The notes under the pieces are model-generated. The model did not search any database, was not told where the DNA came from, and saw nothing but the letters and a program-made list of their open reading frames with translations. A stretch of DNA of 64,000 bases from assembly GCF_900142965.1 (NCBI RefSeq), contig NZ_FRCQ01000011.1, forward strand, positions 1-64,000. The letters run 5' to 3'. Below, piece by piece: positions 11,486 to 20,383 of the stretch. A program made the translations under genes and the position numbers. Origin of the DNA: Rhizobacter sp. OV335. GTDB lineage: Bacteria; Pseudomonadota; Gammaproteobacteria; Burkholderiales; Burkholderiaceae_C. Every line of letters starts with the position of its first letter. Within the stretch, counting starts at the first letter, position 1.

Positions 11486-14176
11486 ATGAATCCGATCGAT
11501 CCACGTTCGCAAGCGGCGTTCGACGCCGCCATCAGCCACCTGAAGACGACCACCGCGGCGGTGGCGGACCGCGTGTCGACCCATCTGGGCACGCTGGCTT
11601 CGGCGGCGATGCGCATCTACGAACGCGACATCCTGATCACCGCGCAGCTCGACCTGCGCCGCCACATGAGCACCTTCGTGCTGGTGTTCGGCGACACCCT
11701 GAGCAAGCGCGTGACGCGCGAACTGAGCCCGAACCGCGAGAGCGGCCGCAGCCTCGCCGAGACCGACTGGATGTCGCTCAGCATCGTTGGCGACGCCGAG
11801 ATGGAAGAGCAGATGTCGGCCGACCGCATCAGCCAGGCCATCACCCACGCCTGCGAGTGGGAGCTGCGCGACATGGCGGCCTACACCGGCACGCTGCTGG
11901 GCATCGGGCGCGCCGACCAGGAACGCAACCCGCTGCGCGGCGAGGTGATGGGCGCCGCGGTGTTCCGCGCGATCGAATCGGTGTCGAACGAGCGCGAGAC
12001 GCGCAAGGTGCTGGCGCGCGAGATGAGCCTCGCGCTGGCGCGCGCGATGCCCACCTGCTATGGCGACATCCTGAAGGATTTCCGCGCCCGCGGCGTGCAA
12101 CCGGTCAGCCTGTCGGTGCGCGGCGTCGAAGGCCCGGGCAACGAGCTGGCGCGCGACCGTGTCAATTCCGGCTACGCGACGCTGCGCGACAGCGGCTCGT
12201 CCGGCAGCGGCAACCTGTACAGCCCGACCACGATGACCGGCGACTTCGACAGCGGCCAGGGCGGCCTGCCCGGCCGCGGCCAGGGCATGCCCGGCGCGTC
12301 ATCCCGCGGCGGCTTCGGCGGTCCCGGCGGCGGGGCAGGCGGCAATGGCGGCGGGAGTGGCGGGAGTGGCGGCAATGCAGGCGTCGGCACGATGGGCCGC
12401 CCCGGCACCAGCACGCTCGGCCGCGATGGCGCCGGCCGCGGCAACGCGAGCTTTGGCAACCCGAACGCCGGCGCCGGCCGCTTCACGCCGCGCCCCGGTG
12501 TCAGCGCGCAGGCCGATGCCGAGCTGATGTCGCTGATCCGCCGGCTGACCTTCCTGGCCACCCGCCCGGGTGACCTGGGCGGGCCGACCGGCGGCGGCCT
12601 GCACACCGGCTCGCCCGGCCTCGGGCGCGCGAGCGCGCTCGCCAGCCTGAGCGGCGCCATCACCGGCAGCGGCGGCCTGAACGAGGGCTTGTCGGGCCTG
12701 ATGGCGGTCAACGTGATCCGCCAGCACCGCGACGAATTGCGCCAGGCCTCGACCGGCTCGCTCGACCACATGGTGATCGATGTGGTCGGCAGCCTGTTCG
12801 ACCAGATTCTGTCCGACCCGCGCGTGCCGCCGCAGATGGCGCGCCAGATCGCCCGCCTGCAGCTGCCGGTGCTGCGCGTCGCGCTGGCCGACCCGAGCTT
12901 CTTCTCGTCGCGCAAGCACCCGGTGCGCCGTTTCGTGAACCGCATCGCGTCGCTCGCGGTCGCGTTCGACGACCTCGACGAAGGCGCCGGCAAGCAGTTC
13001 ATGGCCCGGGTGCGCGACCTGGTGCAGGAGATCGTGCAGGGCGACTTCGACCAGATCGAGCTCTACACCTCCAAGCTCGGCGCGCTCGAGACCTTCATCG
13101 CGCAGCAGGCCAGGGAAGAGGTGCAGGCGAATGCGTCGGCGGTGACGCTGGTCGACGCGAAGGAATCCGACCTGCGCGTGCAGCAGCGCTACATGCTGCA
13201 GCTGCAGGCCGCGCTGAACCCGATGGCGCTGCCCGACTACCTGCGCAACTTCCTGGCCCAGGTGTGGAGCCAGGCGCTCGCGCAGGGCACGAAGGCGCAC
13301 GGCGTGAACTCCGAGCTGGTGCAGCGCCTGAAGCGCGCCGGCCGCGACCTGGTGATGAGCGTGCAGCCCAAGGGCTCGCCGGCGATGCGCAAGAAGTTCC
13401 TGATGCAGCTGCCGCCGCTGATGAAGGACCTGAACGAAGGGATGGCGCTGATCGGTTGGCCGGACGCGGCGCAGAAGGAGTTCTTCAGCAAGCTGCTGCC
13501 GGCGCATGCCGATTCGCTGAAGGGCCAGCCGCTGTCGGAGCTCGAGTACAACCTGTTGTCCAAGCAGCTCGAAGGCGTGTTCAACACGGCGCTGCCGGAG
13601 CCTGACGGCCTGTTGCGCGACGTGCCGATGTCCAGCATGGGCGCCGCGCCGATCGAACCCCACTTCTCGCCGGACGAGGCCAAACGCATCGGCCTGGTGC
13701 AAGAGAGTTCGATCGACTGGTCGGGCAGCGTCGACATCGACCTGACCGCCGACACCGGCCCGGACACCGAGCCGGGCGCCGGTGGCGGCGACACGCAGCC
13801 GGGGCCGCTGCACGTTGGCGGCGTCGACATCGACCTCGACCTGTCCCCGAGCGAGCCGGCCGAGCCGTCGCACGGCGTGCAGCTGATGGACCACGTGAAG
13901 CTCGGCTTCGCCTACCAGATGCACCTGAACGACCAGTGGCAGAAGGTGCGCCTGAGCTACGTGAGCCCGGGGCGCGCGTTCTTCGTGTTCACGCGCGGCA
14001 AGCGCCACCACGAGACGGTGTCGCTGACCTCGCGGATGCTCGCGCGCATGTGCGAAACCGGGCGCTTCAAGGCGTTCGAGCAGGCCTACCTGATGGAGCG
14101 CGCGACCGCACGGGCGCGCAAGCAGCTGGCGGCGTTGTCGGCGTCGTCTTCTTCCCAGCCGACGACACGCCACTGA
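11486..14176 (+). CDS. DUF1631 family protein, function unknown
   Basis: An 896-residue DUF1631 protein, a family found mainly in beta- and gammaproteobacteria and without established biochemistry. The N-terminal part (MNPIDPRSQAAFDAAISHLK onward) is helical. Residues about 260-330 form a Gly-rich low-complexity linker. The middle section is again helical (NVIRQHRDELRQASTG, FVNRIASLAVAFDDLDEGAG). The C-terminal domain near residues 790-870 has DHVKLGFAYQMHLNDQWQKVRLSYVSPG, which resembles a PilZ-like beta-barrel and could bind cyclic di-GMP, although the usual RxxxR signature is not evident. It stands alone and converges with pdxA. Confidence 0.8.
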   Translation: MNPIDPRSQAAFDAAISHLKTTTAAVADRVSTHLGTLASAAMRIYERDILITAQLDLRRHMSTFVLVFGDTLSKRVTRELSPNRESGRSLAETDWMSLSIVGDAEMEEQMSADRISQAITHACEWELRDMAAYTGTLLGIGRADQERNPLRGEVMGAAVFRAIESVSNERETRKVLAREMSLALARAMPTCYGDILKDFRARGVQPVSLSVRGVEGPGNELARDRVNSGYATLRDSGSSGSGNLYSPTTMTGDFDSGQGGLPGRGQGMPGASSRGGFGGPGGGAGGNGGGSGGSGGNAGVGTMGRPGTSTLGRDGAGRGNASFGNPNAGAGRFTPRPGVSAQADAELMSLIRRLTFLATRPGDLGGPTGGGLHTGSPGLGRASALASLSGAITGSGGLNEGLSGLMAVNVIRQHRDELRQASTGSLDHMVIDVVGSLFDQILSDPRVPPQMARQIARLQLPVLRVALADPSFFSSRKHPVRRFVNRIASLAVAFDDLDEGAGKQFMARVRDLVQEIVQGDFDQIELYTSKLGALETFIAQQAREEVQANASAVTLVDAKESDLRVQQRYMLQLQAALNPMALPDYLRNFLAQVWSQALAQGTKAHGVNSELVQRLKRAGRDLVMSVQPKGSPAMRKKFLMQLPPLMKDLNEGMALIGWPDAAQKEFFSKLLPAHADSLKGQPLSELEYNLLSKQLEGVFNTALPEPDGLLRDVPMSSMGAAPIEPHFSPDEAKRIGLVQESSIDWSGSVDIDLTADTGPDTEPGAGGGDTQPGPLHVGGVDIDLDLSPSEPAEPSHGVQLMDHVKLGFAYQMHLNDQWQKVRLSYVSPGRAFFVFTRGKRHHETVSLTSRMLARMCETGRFKAFEQAYLMERATARARKQLAALSASSSSQPTTRH

Positions 14177-14181
14177 CCCGA

Positions 14182-14199
14182 CCCGGATTGGCATCCGGG
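14182..14199. terminator. Hairpin between two convergent genes
   Basis: CCCGGAT (14182-14188), loop TGGC and ATCCGGG (14193-14199) form a perfect 7-bp stem filling the 23-bp gap between the DUF1631 stop and the pdxA stop. Its place between converging genes suits a bidirectional terminator, although neither side has a U-run. Confidence 0.5.
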
Positions 14200-15198
14200 C
14201 TACAGGCGACGTGCCATCTCCAGCGCCGCCAACAAGCTCGACGCATCGGCGCGGCCGGTGCCGGCGATGTCGAACGCGGTGCCGTGATCGGGGCTGGTGC
14301 GCACGAACGGCAGCCCGAGCGTCACGTTGACGCCCTGCTCGACACCGAGGTACTTCACCGGGATCAGCCCGTGGTCGTGCGTCATCGCCACCACCAGGTC
14401 GAACTCGCCGCGGCGGGCGCGCATGAACACCGTGTCGGGCGCGAACGGGCCGGTCGCATCGATGCCCTCGGCACGCGCGGCCTCGATGGCCGGGCGGATG
14501 ATGCGGATCTCTTCATCGCCGAACAGCCCGCCTTCCCCCGCATGCGGATTCAGCCCAGCCACCGCGATGCGCGGCGCCGGCTCGCCCCAGCGGGCTGCCG
14601 CCTGCTGCGAGATGCGCAGCGTCTGCAGCACCGCGTCGAAGGTCACCGCATCGATCGCGCGCCGCAGCGACAGGTGGATCGTCACGAGCACGGTGCGCAG
14701 CTCGTCGTTGGCCAGCATCATGCGCACCGGCGGCAGCGGCGCGCCGGCATCCACCGACAGCGCCTGCAGCATCTCGGTGTGCCCCGGGAACGCGACCCCG
14801 GCGGCCGACAGCGCCTCCTTGTGGATCGGCGCGGTGACGATGGCCGCGATCTCCGCGCCGCGCGCCAGCCGCACCGCCTGCTCGATGCAGCGCGCCGCCG
14901 CCGCACCGGCCCGCGCATCGACCTGCCCGATCGGCGCCGCCATCAGGTCGACCGGCAGGCCGGGCGGCACCAGCACCGGGATGCAGCCCGGCGGCACGTC
15001 GGGCGCATCGGCCGCGCGCTCGATCGCGGCCACCACCAGCCCGCCACCGGTCGATGCGACCGCACGGCGCTGCACCGCCACATCGCCGATCACGAAGCAG
15101 CCCACCGCCTGCGGCGTGCGGAACAGCTTCGCGATGATCTCCGGGCCGATGCCGCAGGCATCGCCCTGCGTCAGCGCGATCGGTGCACGGTTCGTCAT
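14200..15198 (-). CDS. pdxA: 4-hydroxythreonine-4-phosphate dehydrogenase PdxA
   Basis: PdxA oxidises 4-phosphohydroxy-L-threonine with NAD in the DXP-dependent route to pyridoxal phosphate. The 332-residue protein has the expected length. It starts with TQGDACGIGPEIIAKLF and contains the metal-binding histidine regions FPGHTEML and AGLNPHAGEGGLFGDEE, with a C-terminal LPFVRTSPDHGTAFDIAGTG. These are diagnostic for PdxA. It lies 26 bp downstream of the Crp/Fnr regulator on the same strand, so the two may be co-transcribed. Confidence 0.96.
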   Translation of the reverse strand: MTNRAPIALTQGDACGIGPEIIAKLFRTPQAVGCFVIGDVAVQRRAVASTGGGLVVAAIERAADAPDVPPGCIPVLVPPGLPVDLMAAPIGQVDARAGAAAARCIEQAVRLARGAEIAAIVTAPIHKEALSAAGVAFPGHTEMLQALSVDAGAPLPPVRMMLANDELRTVLVTIHLSLRRAIDAVTFDAVLQTLRISQQAAARWGEPAPRIAVAGLNPHAGEGGLFGDEEIRIIRPAIEAARAEGIDATGPFAPDTVFMRARRGEFDLVVAMTHDHGLIPVKYLGVEQGVNVTLGLPFVRTSPDHGTAFDIAGTGRADASSLLAALEMARRL

Positions 15199-15224
15199 TC
15201 GGTGGCGCCTTTCAGGTCAGCGAT

Positions 15225-15992
15225 TCAGATCAAGGGCCGCGGCGACAGCTTGCCATCGCCATACAGGTCGGCAATGCGCTCCAGCGCCTGCACGTCGGTG
15301 AGGAACAGCTGCCCATTCTCGATGCGGTGCAGCCCGCGCCGCTCCAGCTTGCGCAAGGTCTTGTTGGTGTGCACCAGCGACAGCCCGAGCGCATCGGCGA
15401 CGTGCTGCTGCGTCAGCGGGAACGGCACGCCATTCGCGCCGGCATCGGGCATCAGCGCGGCGGCGCGCCGGAACAGGTGCACCAGCAGCGTCGCCACCCG
15501 CTCGGCCGCGCTGCGCCGGCCCACCGACAGCAGGTTGTCGTCGACCAGCGCCTCTTCGTGCGCGGCCAGCCAGGTGACCGCGAAGCCGAGCCGCGGCGTG
15601 TGCTGGTGCAGCGACCACAGCGAATCACGCTCGAACACGCACAGCCAGGCCTCGCCCAGCGCCTCGACGCCATGCACCGCGGCATCGGTCATCTTCTGCT
15701 GCACGCCGATGAAGTCGCCGGGCAGCAGGAAGTTCAGGATCTGCCGGCGGCCGTCGCTCAGCGTCTTGTAGCGGAAAGCCCAGCCCGAGAACAGCGTGAA
15801 CAGCGGCGCGTCGGTCGCGCCCTCGTCGATGATGCTGGCCCCGCTGTCGCGCCGCAGCTCGCGGTGCTTCAGCGACTGGATCAGCGCCAGCTCGTCGGGC
15901 GCCGCCCCCACGAACAGCGGCAGCGCGCGCAGCGGGCACTCGCTGCACGGAATGCGCACCGCGGGGTGTTGCGGTGCAGTGTCTTTTGACAT
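15225..15992 (-). CDS. Crp/Fnr family transcriptional regulator
   Basis: A 255-residue regulator with an N-terminal cyclic-nucleotide-binding fold (LFTLFSGWAFRYKTLSDGRRQILNFLLPGDFIG, residues 70-103) and a C-terminal winged helix (LTQQHVADALGLSLVHTNKTLRKLERRGL, residues 193-221). The N-terminus has a CSECPLR motif, and another cysteine occurs near residue 118. This is fewer cysteines than the four of a classical oxygen-sensing Fnr cluster, so the signal is uncertain. GGAGGG lies 8 bases before the start. It is divergent from the BLUF photoreceptor gene across a very short gap. Confidence 0.9.
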   Translation of the reverse strand: MSKDTAPQHPAVRIPCSECPLRALPLFVGAAPDELALIQSLKHRELRRDSGASIIDEGATDAPLFTLFSGWAFRYKTLSDGRRQILNFLLPGDFIGVQQKMTDAAVHGVEALGEAWLCVFERDSLWSLHQHTPRLGFAVTWLAAHEEALVDDNLLSVGRRSAAERVATLLVHLFRRAAALMPDAGANGVPFPLTQQHVADALGLSLVHTNKTLRKLERRGLHRIENGQLFLTDVQALERIADLYGDGKLSPRPLI

Positions 15993-16038
15993 GTGTGCGG
16001 CCCTCCGCGGCCGATAGATTGGAGGTTTGGGCCTCCTC

Positions 16039-16464
16039 TTGAACCCACTCGCCCCGTTGTCCGCCCCATCACCCGTGTACCGCGTCCTCTACCTCAGCCA
16101 TCTCGCGTCCGGTCGGGACTTCTCGGTGGTTGCGCAGATTCTGCACGTGTCCCGCGAACGCAACCAGCAGCTCGGCGTCACCGGCGCGCTGGTGTTCGAT
16201 GGCGCGCGCTTCTGCCAGCTGATCGAGGGTCCGCGCGCGCATGTCGTCTCGCTGGCGCAACGCATCCAGGCGGATCCGCGCCACACCGGCTACCGCGTGC
16301 TGTTCGAGAACGAGGACGGCAGCGCGCGATTGCTGCCGCGCTGGCTCACCGGCTACTGCGAGCCCGACGACCTCGACGTCTTCGAGGACGGCACAGCCCT
16401 TACCGCCGCCCAGGCCCTGCAGACGTTCCTGCAGCGCGTGCCGGGCTGGGACCTGTCGTCCTGA
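16039..16464 (+). CDS. BLUF-domain blue-light sensor protein
   Basis: A single-domain BLUF protein of about 140 residues. BLUF domains bind FAD and respond to blue light through a Tyr-Gln hydrogen-bond switch. The FAD-binding core is visible: VYRVLYLSHLASG at the N-terminus, the asparagine in RERNQQLGVTGALVFDG, and the key glutamine in FCQLIEGP. No output domain is attached, so it must signal to a partner protein. The start is uncertain: in-frame TTG codons occur at 16027, 16039 and 16057 and a GTG at 16075. GGAGG at 16021-16025 favours 16039. It is divergent from the Crp/Fnr gene. Confidence 0.86.
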   Translation: MNPLAPLSAPSPVYRVLYLSHLASGRDFSVVAQILHVSRERNQQLGVTGALVFDGARFCQLIEGPRAHVVSLAQRIQADPRHTGYRVLFENEDGSARLLPRWLTGYCEPDDLDVFEDGTALTAAQALQTFLQRVPGWDLSS

Positions 16465-16673
16465 AACCGGTGACCGACCCCGGCTTGTTTCGCTCGTTGC
16501 GCTGACTCCTGCGCGGGAATCTCCCGTCCGGCCGGAGTCGCCCTGCCCCTACGCTGCACAGCCAGGGTGCCTCCAGAGCAAGAAGTAGACGTGTGGCAGT
16601 TTCGTGCGGACAAGACCGCACGCCAAGCTCCGCTGAGCATCGGTCGATCATTCGCACGACTGAGGAGACAAGA

Positions 16674-19607
16674 TTGCAACAAGATCGTTCAACGCCGCGG
16701 CGAGGCTTCGCCCTGCGGCTGGGATGGCTCGCGGCCTTGCTGGCGGCGGGCTGCGGCGGTGGCGGGCACGAGGACGCGCCAGTCACTGCGTCGCGTGCCC
16801 CGACCGAAGCCGCGCAGGCGGCCGACGTGAACCTGCTGCCGCTGGTGAACCCGTTCGTCGGCACCAAGATCGGCAACCCGAACCCCGACAACCAGGGCAC
16901 CGGCGGTGCGGTCGGCAACACCTTCCCCGGTGCGACGCTGCCGTTCGGCATGGTGCAGTACAGCCCCGACACCGGCTACGGCGAGTTCTACGGCTTCGGC
17001 GGCTACAACTACGACAAGGGCGTGATCCAGGGCATCAGCCTGATCCACTCCAGCGGCACCGGCTGCTCGATCCAGCAGGACATCTCGATGCTGCCCATCG
17101 TCGGCAACATCGCCAGCTCGCCCGGCACCCACATCGAGAACTACCAGGTCGGCTTCTCGCACGCCAACGAGCAGGCCGTGCCGGGCTCGTACCGCGTCGG
17201 GCTGAACAACGGCGTCAATGCCGAGCTGACCGTCACGAAGCGCACCGGCGCCGGCCGCTTCACCTGGCCGGCCACCAATGACGCGACGATGATCCTGAAC
17301 ATCGGCCGCAACGGCGTCGGCGCGCGCAGCGCGCAGCTGGAGATCGTCGGCACAGACTCGGTCCAGGGCTTCGTCGAGACCGGCGGCGTATGCGGCGGCG
17401 GCGGCTACTTCGTCTACTTCCACGGCCAGTTCGACAAGCCGTTCGCGAGCTTCGGCACCTACCAGGGCGACACCGTGACGCCCGGTTCGCGCACCGCGGC
17501 GCGCGCGCAGAACAACGGCGGCTGGGTCAAGTTCGCCGGCGGCGGGCAGGTGGGTCTGCGCATCGGCGTCTCGTACGTCAGCACCGCGAACGCGAAGCTG
17601 AACATGCAGACCGAGAACCCGGCCTGGGATTTCGACGGGCTGAAGAGCGCGGCCCAGGCCACCTGGAACGCGACGCTGAACAAGGTGCAGGTGACCGGCG
17701 GCTCGACCGACGACCGCACCAAGTTCTACAGCGCGCTGTACCACTCGCTGCTGCACCCCAACCTGTTCAGCGACGTGAACGGCCAGTACATCGGCTTCGA
17801 CAACAAGACCTACACCACGAACGGCTGGGACAAGTACGCCACTTTCTCCGGCTGGGACATCTACCGCTCGCAGGTGCAGCTGATCGGCTGGCTCGCGCCG
17901 AAGGAGGCGAGCGACATGGCGCAGTCGATGGTGGTCGACGCCGAGAAGGGCGGCGGCGGCTACCCGAAGTGGCCGACCGCGAACGATGACACCTGCGTGA
18001 TGGTGGGCGATGCCGGCGCGGTGATCGTCGCCAACCTGTACGCCTTCGGCGGCCGCAGCTTCGACACCACCGCCGCGCTGCGCTACATGGAGCAGGGCGC
18101 GACCCAGCCCGGCACCCGTTCGCGCAACTGCGAGACGCGCCCGGGACTGGCCGACTACCTGGGCCACGGCTACATCCCGATCGAGACGCCCAACCTGTGG
18201 GGCGCCGCTGCGTCGGCCGAGGAGTACGCGCTGGCTGATTCGGCGATTGCGCAGTTCGCGGCGTCGCTCGGCGACACCGTCAAGCGCGACAAGTACCTGA
18301 CGCAGGCGCAGATGTGGAAGCCGCTGTACTCCAAGGTCAGCGGCTACCTCCATCCGCGCACCGCGGGCGGCAGCTTCAAGAGCGGGTTCACGCGCACCGA
18401 CGGCGCCGGTTTCGTCGAAGGCGATTCGGCGCAATACACCTGGATGGTGCCGCAGAACTACCGCGGCCTGTTCGACCGCATGGGCGGCAACGCGGCAGCC
18501 ATCGCGCGGCTGGACGAGCACTTCACGCAGCTCGACTCGGGGCCGAACAGCCCGTATGCCTTCATGGGCAACGAGCCGGAGCACGGCACGCCGTGGGCCT
18601 ACAACTTCGCCGGGGCGCCGTACAAGTCGCAGGCGGTGGTGCGGCGCATCCTGACCGACCTGTACAAGACCGGGCCCGACGGTCTGACCGGCAACGACGA
18701 CCTGGGCGCCACCTCGGCCTGGTACGTGTGGGGTGCGCTCGGGCTGTACCCGGAGATCCCGGGCCTCGGCGGCTTCGTGCTCGGCAGCCCGCTGTTCCCG
18801 AGCACCGCGGTGCGCATGGGCAACGGCCGCACGCTGACGATCAACGCATCGAACGCGGGCGCGAACGGGACCTACGTGCAGAGCCTGAAGTTGAACGGCG
18901 CGACGTCGACGCGCACCTGGCTGGCACTGACGCAACTGGGCACGGACACCACGCTGGACTTCGTGCTCGGCGGCAGCGCCAACACCGCCTGGGGCAGCGC
19001 TGCGGCCGATGCGCCGCCGTCGTTCGATGCGCCGCGCACGACCACCAACGCGAGCGGCTTCTTCTCGGACTTCGAAGCCGGCATCGCGCAGCCGGACTGG
19101 AACGACACCGTCGACTTCCAGGCCAACATCGGTGGCTTCTGCTGCGGGCTGGCGCAGATGGAGACCTCGACGCGGCGCGAGAACATCGCGCACAGCGGCA
19201 CGACGGCGCTGATGTACTCGGGCAACGACGCCGACGCGACGCGCTCGTTCTCGTACAACAAGGTGTTCGACGTGCGCATCCCGGTGACCGCGAGCACGAC
19301 GCTGTCGTACTGGATCTACCCGCAGAGCTCGGCGCCGAACAGCGCGTTCGTGGCGGTCGACCTGATCTTCACCGACGGCAGCAGCCTGCGCGATTCGGGG
19401 GCGACCGACCAGAACGGCGTGCGGGTGCATCCGGAGTTCCAGGGCCGCGGCGGCCGGCTCGCCGGCAACAGCTGGAACGAGGTGCGCTCGAACATCGGCC
19501 AGTGGGCAGCCGGCAAGACGATCGCGCGCATCCTGGTGGCCTACGACCGGCCGGACGCCACCGGCACGTTTCGCGGATTCGTCGACGACATCCGCGTCGC
19601 GCCCTGA
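16674..19607 (+). CDS. GH92-family glycosidase lipoprotein (putative alpha-mannosidase)
   Basis: A 977-residue lipoprotein of glycoside hydrolase family 92, whose characterised members are exo-acting, calcium-dependent alpha-mannosidases. The start is a TTG preceded by GAGGAG; it leads straight into a signal peptide with lipobox LLAAGC. The GH92 opening NPFVGTKIGN and NTFPGATLPFGMVQYSPDTG is near residue 60. Typical catalytic-domain segments are FMGNEPEHGTPWAYNF and NDDLGATSAWYVWGALGLYP. About 190 residues after the catalytic domain (from residue about 790) look like a separate beta-sandwich, possibly carbohydrate binding. No transporter or other glycosidase is nearby. The exact linkage specificity is unknown. 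Confidence 0.9.
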   Translation: MQQDRSTPRRGFALRLGWLAALLAAGCGGGGHEDAPVTASRAPTEAAQAADVNLLPLVNPFVGTKIGNPNPDNQGTGGAVGNTFPGATLPFGMVQYSPDTGYGEFYGFGGYNYDKGVIQGISLIHSSGTGCSIQQDISMLPIVGNIASSPGTHIENYQVGFSHANEQAVPGSYRVGLNNGVNAELTVTKRTGAGRFTWPATNDATMILNIGRNGVGARSAQLEIVGTDSVQGFVETGGVCGGGGYFVYFHGQFDKPFASFGTYQGDTVTPGSRTAARAQNNGGWVKFAGGGQVGLRIGVSYVSTANAKLNMQTENPAWDFDGLKSAAQATWNATLNKVQVTGGSTDDRTKFYSALYHSLLHPNLFSDVNGQYIGFDNKTYTTNGWDKYATFSGWDIYRSQVQLIGWLAPKEASDMAQSMVVDAEKGGGGYPKWPTANDDTCVMVGDAGAVIVANLYAFGGRSFDTTAALRYMEQGATQPGTRSRNCETRPGLADYLGHGYIPIETPNLWGAAASAEEYALADSAIAQFAASLGDTVKRDKYLTQAQMWKPLYSKVSGYLHPRTAGGSFKSGFTRTDGAGFVEGDSAQYTWMVPQNYRGLFDRMGGNAAAIARLDEHFTQLDSGPNSPYAFMGNEPEHGTPWAYNFAGAPYKSQAVVRRILTDLYKTGPDGLTGNDDLGATSAWYVWGALGLYPEIPGLGGFVLGSPLFPSTAVRMGNGRTLTINASNAGANGTYVQSLKLNGATSTRTWLALTQLGTDTTLDFVLGGSANTAWGSAAADAPPSFDAPRTTTNASGFFSDFEAGIAQPDWNDTVDFQANIGGFCCGLAQMETSTRRENIAHSGTTALMYSGNDADATRSFSYNKVFDVRIPVTASTTLSYWIYPQSSAPNSAFVAVDLIFTDGSSLRDSGATDQNGVRVHPEFQGRGGRLAGNSWNEVRSNIGQWAAGKTIARILVAYDRPDATGTFRGFVDDIRVAP

Positions 19608-20369
19608 TCACGCCGGGTTGTCGATCTCGATGAACTCGTGCTCGAGGCCGAATTTCTCGGCCACGTGCGCGGCCAGCGCAGGCGCACCATAGCGCTCGCT
19701 GGCGTGGTGCCCGCACGCGAAGAAGGCCACGCCGGTCTCGCGTGCGAGGTGTGCCTGCGGTTCGGAGATCTCGCCGGTGACGTAGGCATCGGCACCGGCG
19801 GCGATCGCCGCTTCGAAGTACCCCTGGGCACCGCCGGTGCACCAGGCGACGCGCCGGATCGGGCGGCCCATCCCGGATGCACCCGGGTCGACCGCGACCG
19901 GTGCTCGGTTCATCCGCAGGCTCAGCAGCGCCGTCAGCGCCGGCACCGTCAGCGGCTGCGCCGGGCTGCCGATCCAGCCCAGGTCCTGGTCGCCGAAGCG
20001 GCCGTCGGCCATGAAATTGAGCCGCACGCCGAACTGCGCGTTGTTGCCGAACTGCGGGTGCGCGTCCAGCGGCAGGTGGTAGGCCAGCAGGTTGACCTGG
20101 GCCGCCAGCAGCCGCTCGATGCGGCCCTTCAGCCAGCCGGTGATGCGGCCGTCATGGCCTTTCCAGAACAGGCCGTGGTGCACCAGCAGCGCATCGGCGC
20201 CGCGCTCGATCGCCGCCTCGATGAAGGCCTGGCTTGCGGTGACGCCCGACACCAGCTTGCGCACTTCGGGTTTGCCCTCGACCTGCAGACCGTTCGGCCC
20301 ATAATCGCGGAAGCGGCCCACGTCCAGCAGCGTGTTCAGGTAGGACTCGATTTCGGAGCGTGCGGCCAT
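19608..20369 (-). CDS. Nif3-like dinuclear metal centre protein (YbgI/DUF34 family)
   Basis: A 253-residue member of the Nif3/DUF34 family, toroidal hexamers with a dinuclear metal site and a proposed but unsettled hydrolase role. Metal-ligand motifs are visible as LLVHHGLFWKG near residue 62 and FACGHHASERYG near residue 217. The opening RSEIESYLNTLLDVGRFRDYGPNGLQVEG is typical. The stop codon abuts the convergent GH92 stop without a gap. The gene starts 15 bp from the divergent DegS-type protease, a conserved pairing in betaproteobacteria. Confidence 0.92.
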   Translation of the reverse strand: MAARSEIESYLNTLLDVGRFRDYGPNGLQVEGKPEVRKLVSGVTASQAFIEAAIERGADALLVHHGLFWKGHDGRITGWLKGRIERLLAAQVNLLAYHLPLDAHPQFGNNAQFGVRLNFMADGRFGDQDLGWIGSPAQPLTVPALTALLSLRMNRAPVAVDPGASGMGRPIRRVAWCTGGAQGYFEAAIAAGADAYVTGEISEPQAHLARETGVAFFACGHHASERYGAPALAAHVAEKFGLEHEFIEIDNPA

Positions 20370-20383
20370 GACACAGGACCCTG

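Noticed and set aside
15225-15992. The Crp/Fnr protein as a true oxygen-sensing Fnr
   Set aside because: Only two closely spaced N-terminal cysteines and one central cysteine are present, not the four ligands of the iron-sulfur form.
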